DNA from: Hadesarchaea archaeon
Lineage (GTDB): Archaea > Hadarchaeota > Hadarchaeia > Hadarchaeales > Hadarchaeaceae
DNA: 24,455 nucleotides
Direction: 5' to 3'
Assembly: GCA_030615805.1 (NCBI GenBank)
Contig: JAUWYN010000008.1
Location: forward strand, 1 to 24,455
In this document: positions 22,357-24,455 of the stretch, piece by piece
Position numbering within the stretch: position 1 is the stretch's first letter
Layout of the letters: the number at the start of each line of letters is the position of its first letter
Position numbers and translations under genes: made by a program
Notes under the pieces: generated by a model
Told to the model about the DNA's origin: nothing
Databases searched by the model: none
Seen by the model: the letters and a program-made list of their open reading frames with translations, nothing else

Positions 22357-22850
22357 TGGCGCGCGTTTGGGTTTTTGGGGATAATGTCGATACGGACCAA
22401 ATCATCGCGGGGCGCTACTTGGTAAAGCTTGACCCGCGCGAACTCGCCAAACATGTCATGGAAGCGGCGGACCCGAAGTTCGCGTCCAAGGTCCGCAAGG
22501 GAGATGTGATAATCGCGGGGCGCAACTTTGGGTGTGGCTCCAGCCGCGAGCGAGCGCCTCTTGCACTGAAGACTGCGGGCATTTCAGCGATTGTGGCCGA
22601 GTCATTTGCCCGAATATTTTACCGCAATGCCGTGAACCGAGGTCTGCTGGTGTTGACCTGCGCCGGCGTGCGAAGGGGATTCAAAACAGGTGCCAAGGTC
22701 AGAGTCGACATGCCAGGAAGCAAGGTGCATAACTTGAGCACGGGTCGAACTTTTAAGGTCGAACCGCTACCAGATTTCATCCTCACCATACTCCGCGCTG
22801 GAGGCCTGCTCCCGTACTTGAAGCGATCCGTTGGTAAAGCTGGTCGGTAA
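22356..22850 (+). CDS. leuD: 3-isopropylmalate dehydratase small subunit (LeuD-type)
   Basis: The 164-residue swivel-domain subunit completes the LeuCD dehydratase. It has FGDNVDTDQIIAGRYLV at the N-terminus and the GRNFGCGSSRERAPLALK motif that binds the substrate carboxylate. The specificity loop reads YLVK (21-24). In methanogens YLV-type loops go with isopropylmalate enzymes and YLRT with homoaconitase, which points to isopropylmalate, or to the shorter citramalate-derived substrates that the same enzymes accept. ATG 22356 (or GTG 22353) overlaps the leuC stop (TGA 22354-22356). It is the last gene before a 124-base gap. Confidence 0.93.
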   Translation: MARVWVFGDNVDTDQIIAGRYLVKLDPRELAKHVMEAADPKFASKVRKGDVIIAGRNFGCGSSRERAPLALKTAGISAIVAESFARIFYRNAVNRGLLVLTCAGVRRGFKTGAKVRVDMPGSKVHNLSTGRTFKVEPLPDFILTILRAGGLLPYLKRSVGKAGR

Positions 22851-22871
22851 GGTTGCCAATATTTTCAGATT

Positions 22872-22914
22872 AAGTTTGTAAACTTGTGGGGCTTAACTTC
22901 AAGTTTGTTTTAAC
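22872..22914. promoter_or_regulatory. Inverted repeats upstream of the isopropylmalate-synthase-family gene
   Basis: AAGTTT-GT-AAACTT (22872-22885) is a perfect 6-bp-arm inverted repeat. AACTT-C-AAGTT (22895-22905) is a second, smaller one with the same AAGTT half-site, 20 bases further on. They lie 70-100 bases before ATG 22975, upstream of the probable promoter, in the only sizeable gap of the cluster. A repressor or Lrp-type operator is a reasonable guess. Confidence 0.4.
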
Positions 22915-22974
22915 TACGACAAAAACTTTAAGAAGATAAAAATAGGTATTTTATAAACCTCAGGAGCGAAAAGC

Positions 22975-24288
22975 ATGAAAGCCGAGGACTTCAAAGGCAT
23001 GGAAAAAGTTAGGCGAGAATATCTGACCAAGATAAGGCAGCTTTCTTTTTTGGAGTTTAGTCGGGAGAAGTGGGAAAAACTGAGAAAACTTGTCTACAAG
23101 GTGATTCCCCTCGATGTGGATGTAGTTATTGATGACACGACGTTAAGGGAAGGAGTTCAGATGGCAGGGATAGTCAGCCCTCACCCCTCAGATTCGTGTA
23201 GGATAGCTTGCTTACTTCGAGACATCGGCGTTGAAAGGCTCGAGGTCCTGACCTACACCAAGTCAGACCAAGAGGCGATAAGGCGGATGAGAGACGAGAA
23301 CTTAGGAGAAATATTGGCTGCTTGGTCCAGAGCCGCAAAAGAGGATATCGATCTTGCACTGAAACTAGATTTTAAACAGATCGGCATCTCCCATCCAGTT
23401 TCCTACATTCACTTTGAGAAGTGGGCCGATAAACCTTTGGAGCAACTTTTCACGAGGGTCACGGAGGCGGTGGAATACGCAAGGGACCACGGTTTGACTA
23501 TATTCGTGCATGGTGAGGACAGCACCCGTGCGGACTGGGAGTTCGAGAAGGCGTTCATAAACATGGTGGCAGATGCAGGAGCAAGCGTGTACAGGATCTG
23601 CGACACCGTTGGATGTGGCGTGTCCGACCCCAAGGCCCCACTACCGTATGGAATCCCGGCGAAGATCGCACATATAAAAAAGGAAACGAAGATACCGTAC
23701 GTTGAAATCCACGCCCACGATGACCTCGGCAACGCCGTGGAAAATACAATGGCGACGGTCAGGGTGACATCTGGGCTCTATGATAAGGTGTACGTGAGCA
23801 CGACTTTTCTCGGGTTAGGAGACCGGGCCGGGGGCGCTGAGACGGAGAAAGTCATCTTGAATTGTTACCTGCACCACGGCATCGACAAGTGGAATTTAAG
23901 CCCCCTGCGAGAGCTCGCCATGTTCATAGCCTCTTCCACAAACTTCCACATGCCAGTGAACAAGGCGATCGTCGGCGACTCCGCGTTTGCGCATGAGTCG
24001 GGCATACACGTTCATGGGATAAGTACCCTTCCGCTTACCTACGAGACCTTCCCTCCGGAACTCGTGGGACATGAGAGGACAATTGTAGTCGGAATGCGTT
24101 CTGGAAAGCATGGAGTGAAGCTGAAGCTAGAGGAACTCCTAAAACGCGAGGTGGACGAAAATGATCCCAAGCTCACCCAATTTGTGGAGTTGGTCAAGAA
24201 AAAATTTGTCGAGGGGAGGAGAAGATATCCCATAGGTGAGGATGAGTTCAGGCGTCTGGCCCGCAAAGTAGGTTTTTATGAGGTATGA
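22975..24288 (+). CDS. 2-isopropylmalate / homocitrate / citramalate synthase family protein
   Basis: Members condense acetyl-CoA with a 2-oxo acid. The 437-residue protein has the DRE-TIM metallolyase signatures: DTTLREG (54-60), HGEDSTRAD (179-187), the metal-binding HAHDD (H246, H248), GLGDRAGGAE (280-289) and AHESGIHVHG (339-348). An unusual 45-residue charged N-terminal extension precedes the barrel, and the C-terminus (370-437) is too short for the LeuA allosteric domain, so leucine feedback of the usual type is unlikely. Adjacent leuCD favours leucine synthesis or the citramalate route to isoleucine; a homocitrate synthase (AksA/NifV-like) cannot be excluded on sequence. ATG 22975 has GGAG eight bases upstream. 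It is separated from leuD by 124 bases with inverted repeats and probably has its own promoter. Confidence 0.88.
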   Translation: MKAEDFKGMEKVRREYLTKIRQLSFLEFSREKWEKLRKLVYKVIPLDVDVVIDDTTLREGVQMAGIVSPHPSDSCRIACLLRDIGVERLEVLTYTKSDQEAIRRMRDENLGEILAAWSRAAKEDIDLALKLDFKQIGISHPVSYIHFEKWADKPLEQLFTRVTEAVEYARDHGLTIFVHGEDSTRADWEFEKAFINMVADAGASVYRICDTVGCGVSDPKAPLPYGIPAKIAHIKKETKIPYVEIHAHDDLGNAVENTMATVRVTSGLYDKVYVSTTFLGLGDRAGGAETEKVILNCYLHHGIDKWNLSPLRELAMFIASSTNFHMPVNKAIVGDSAFAHESGIHVHGISTLPLTYETFPPELVGHERTIVVGMRSGKHGVKLKLEELLKREVDENDPKLTQFVELVKKKFVEGRRRYPIGEDEFRRLARKVGFYEV

Positions 24289-24314
24289 GATTCGTGTTCC
24301 GGGTGGGAAGAGTT

Positions 24315-24333
24315 AAAGTTAAATTTTAACTTT
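24315..24333 (+). terminator. Palindrome copy 3 with T-run behind the last gene
   Basis: AAAGTTAAA and its exact complement flank a central T, and a run of eight T follows (24331-24338). It begins 26 bases after the stop at 24288. Stem plus T-run is a good archaeal terminator or processing signal, and it also forms the first part of repeated element B. Confidence 0.6.
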
Positions 24334-24453
24334 TTTTTACAATATTCCCACTCTCGCCCTGAAAAATACACCATCCGAGCAAGTTAAAGCCCCCAAATCA
24401 GCAAACGTAGCTCCGCAAGGACATTCGATTCGCAAAAACTCCCCTAAAATCGC
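24315..24453 (+). ncRNA. Candidate structured RNA element, copy B
   Basis: This copy aligns with 11688-11819 (minus strand) over its whole length, with roughly three quarters identity by eye and a few 1-2 base gaps. It starts with the palindrome, then shares TATTCC, ACCATCC, AGCAAG, AAACGT, CCGCAAGG and ATTCGATTCGC. The GCAA-loop hairpin is at 24410-24422. Similarity runs to within two bases of the right edge, so the element may continue beyond the window. No coding frame is apparent. It lies behind the isopropylmalate-synthase-family gene in the same orientation as that gene. Confidence 0.5.
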
Positions 24454-24455
24454 TT

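Overview
This is an archaeal chromosome segment. It carries a TATA-binding protein, the recombinase RadA, an archaeal-type threonyl-tRNA synthetase, an NMD3 homologue and a DUF116 protein. Many genes start with GTG or TTG behind GGAGGTG-like ribosome binding sites, and several have a TATA box about 25 bases before the predicted transcript start. The exact lineage cannot be fixed from the window; a euryarchaeal-type thermophile is a reasonable guess but is inference. No rRNA, tRNA or CRISPR array was found.

Region 1 (1-6300) is AT-rich and looks like an acquired defence island. It holds a DGQHR (DndB-like) protein cut by the left edge, a small HEPN-domain protein on the minus strand, an unrecognised 386-residue protein that overlaps it head to head, and a Type IIG restriction-modification enzyme broken in two by an internal deletion with a frame change. 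Region 2 (6300-7214) is about 0.9 kb with no confident gene; it has a 19-bp tandem repeat and the radA promoter.

Region 3 (7215-16158) is a GC-richer housekeeping block with mixed strands: radA; TBP (minus); a stand-alone RAM-domain protein; a ParB-fold free-serine-kinase-like protein; a small membrane protein; DUF116 (minus); a four-helix membrane protein co-oriented with thrS (minus); an HPr-kinase/PEPCK-like P-loop protein (minus); and nmd3.

Region 4 (16198-24288) is a branched-chain amino acid cluster, all on the plus strand: ilvB-ilvN-ilvC-ilvD-leuC-leuD, then, after a 124-bp gap with inverted repeats, an isopropylmalate/homocitrate/citramalate synthase-family gene. IlvBN, IlvC and IlvD cover three steps to the 2-oxo acids of valine and isoleucine. 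LeuCD and the last gene supply the chain-elongation steps to leucine, or to 2-oxobutyrate by the citramalate route. No leuB and no transaminase are in the window.

The most unexpected observations are these. (i) A roughly 130-bp non-coding element is present twice (11688-11819 and, in opposite orientation, 24315-24453). Each copy lies directly behind the 3' end of a gene, begins with the same palindrome and contains a hairpin with a GCAA (GNRA) loop and two compensatory base-pair changes, so it is a candidate undescribed structured RNA. (ii) ilvC has no ATG, GTG or TTG at its conserved start; an ACG sits five bases behind a perfect ribosome binding site. (iii) The Type IIG enzyme carries a clean deletion. 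(iv) The defence island contains an unknown protein paired head to head with a HEPN protein.
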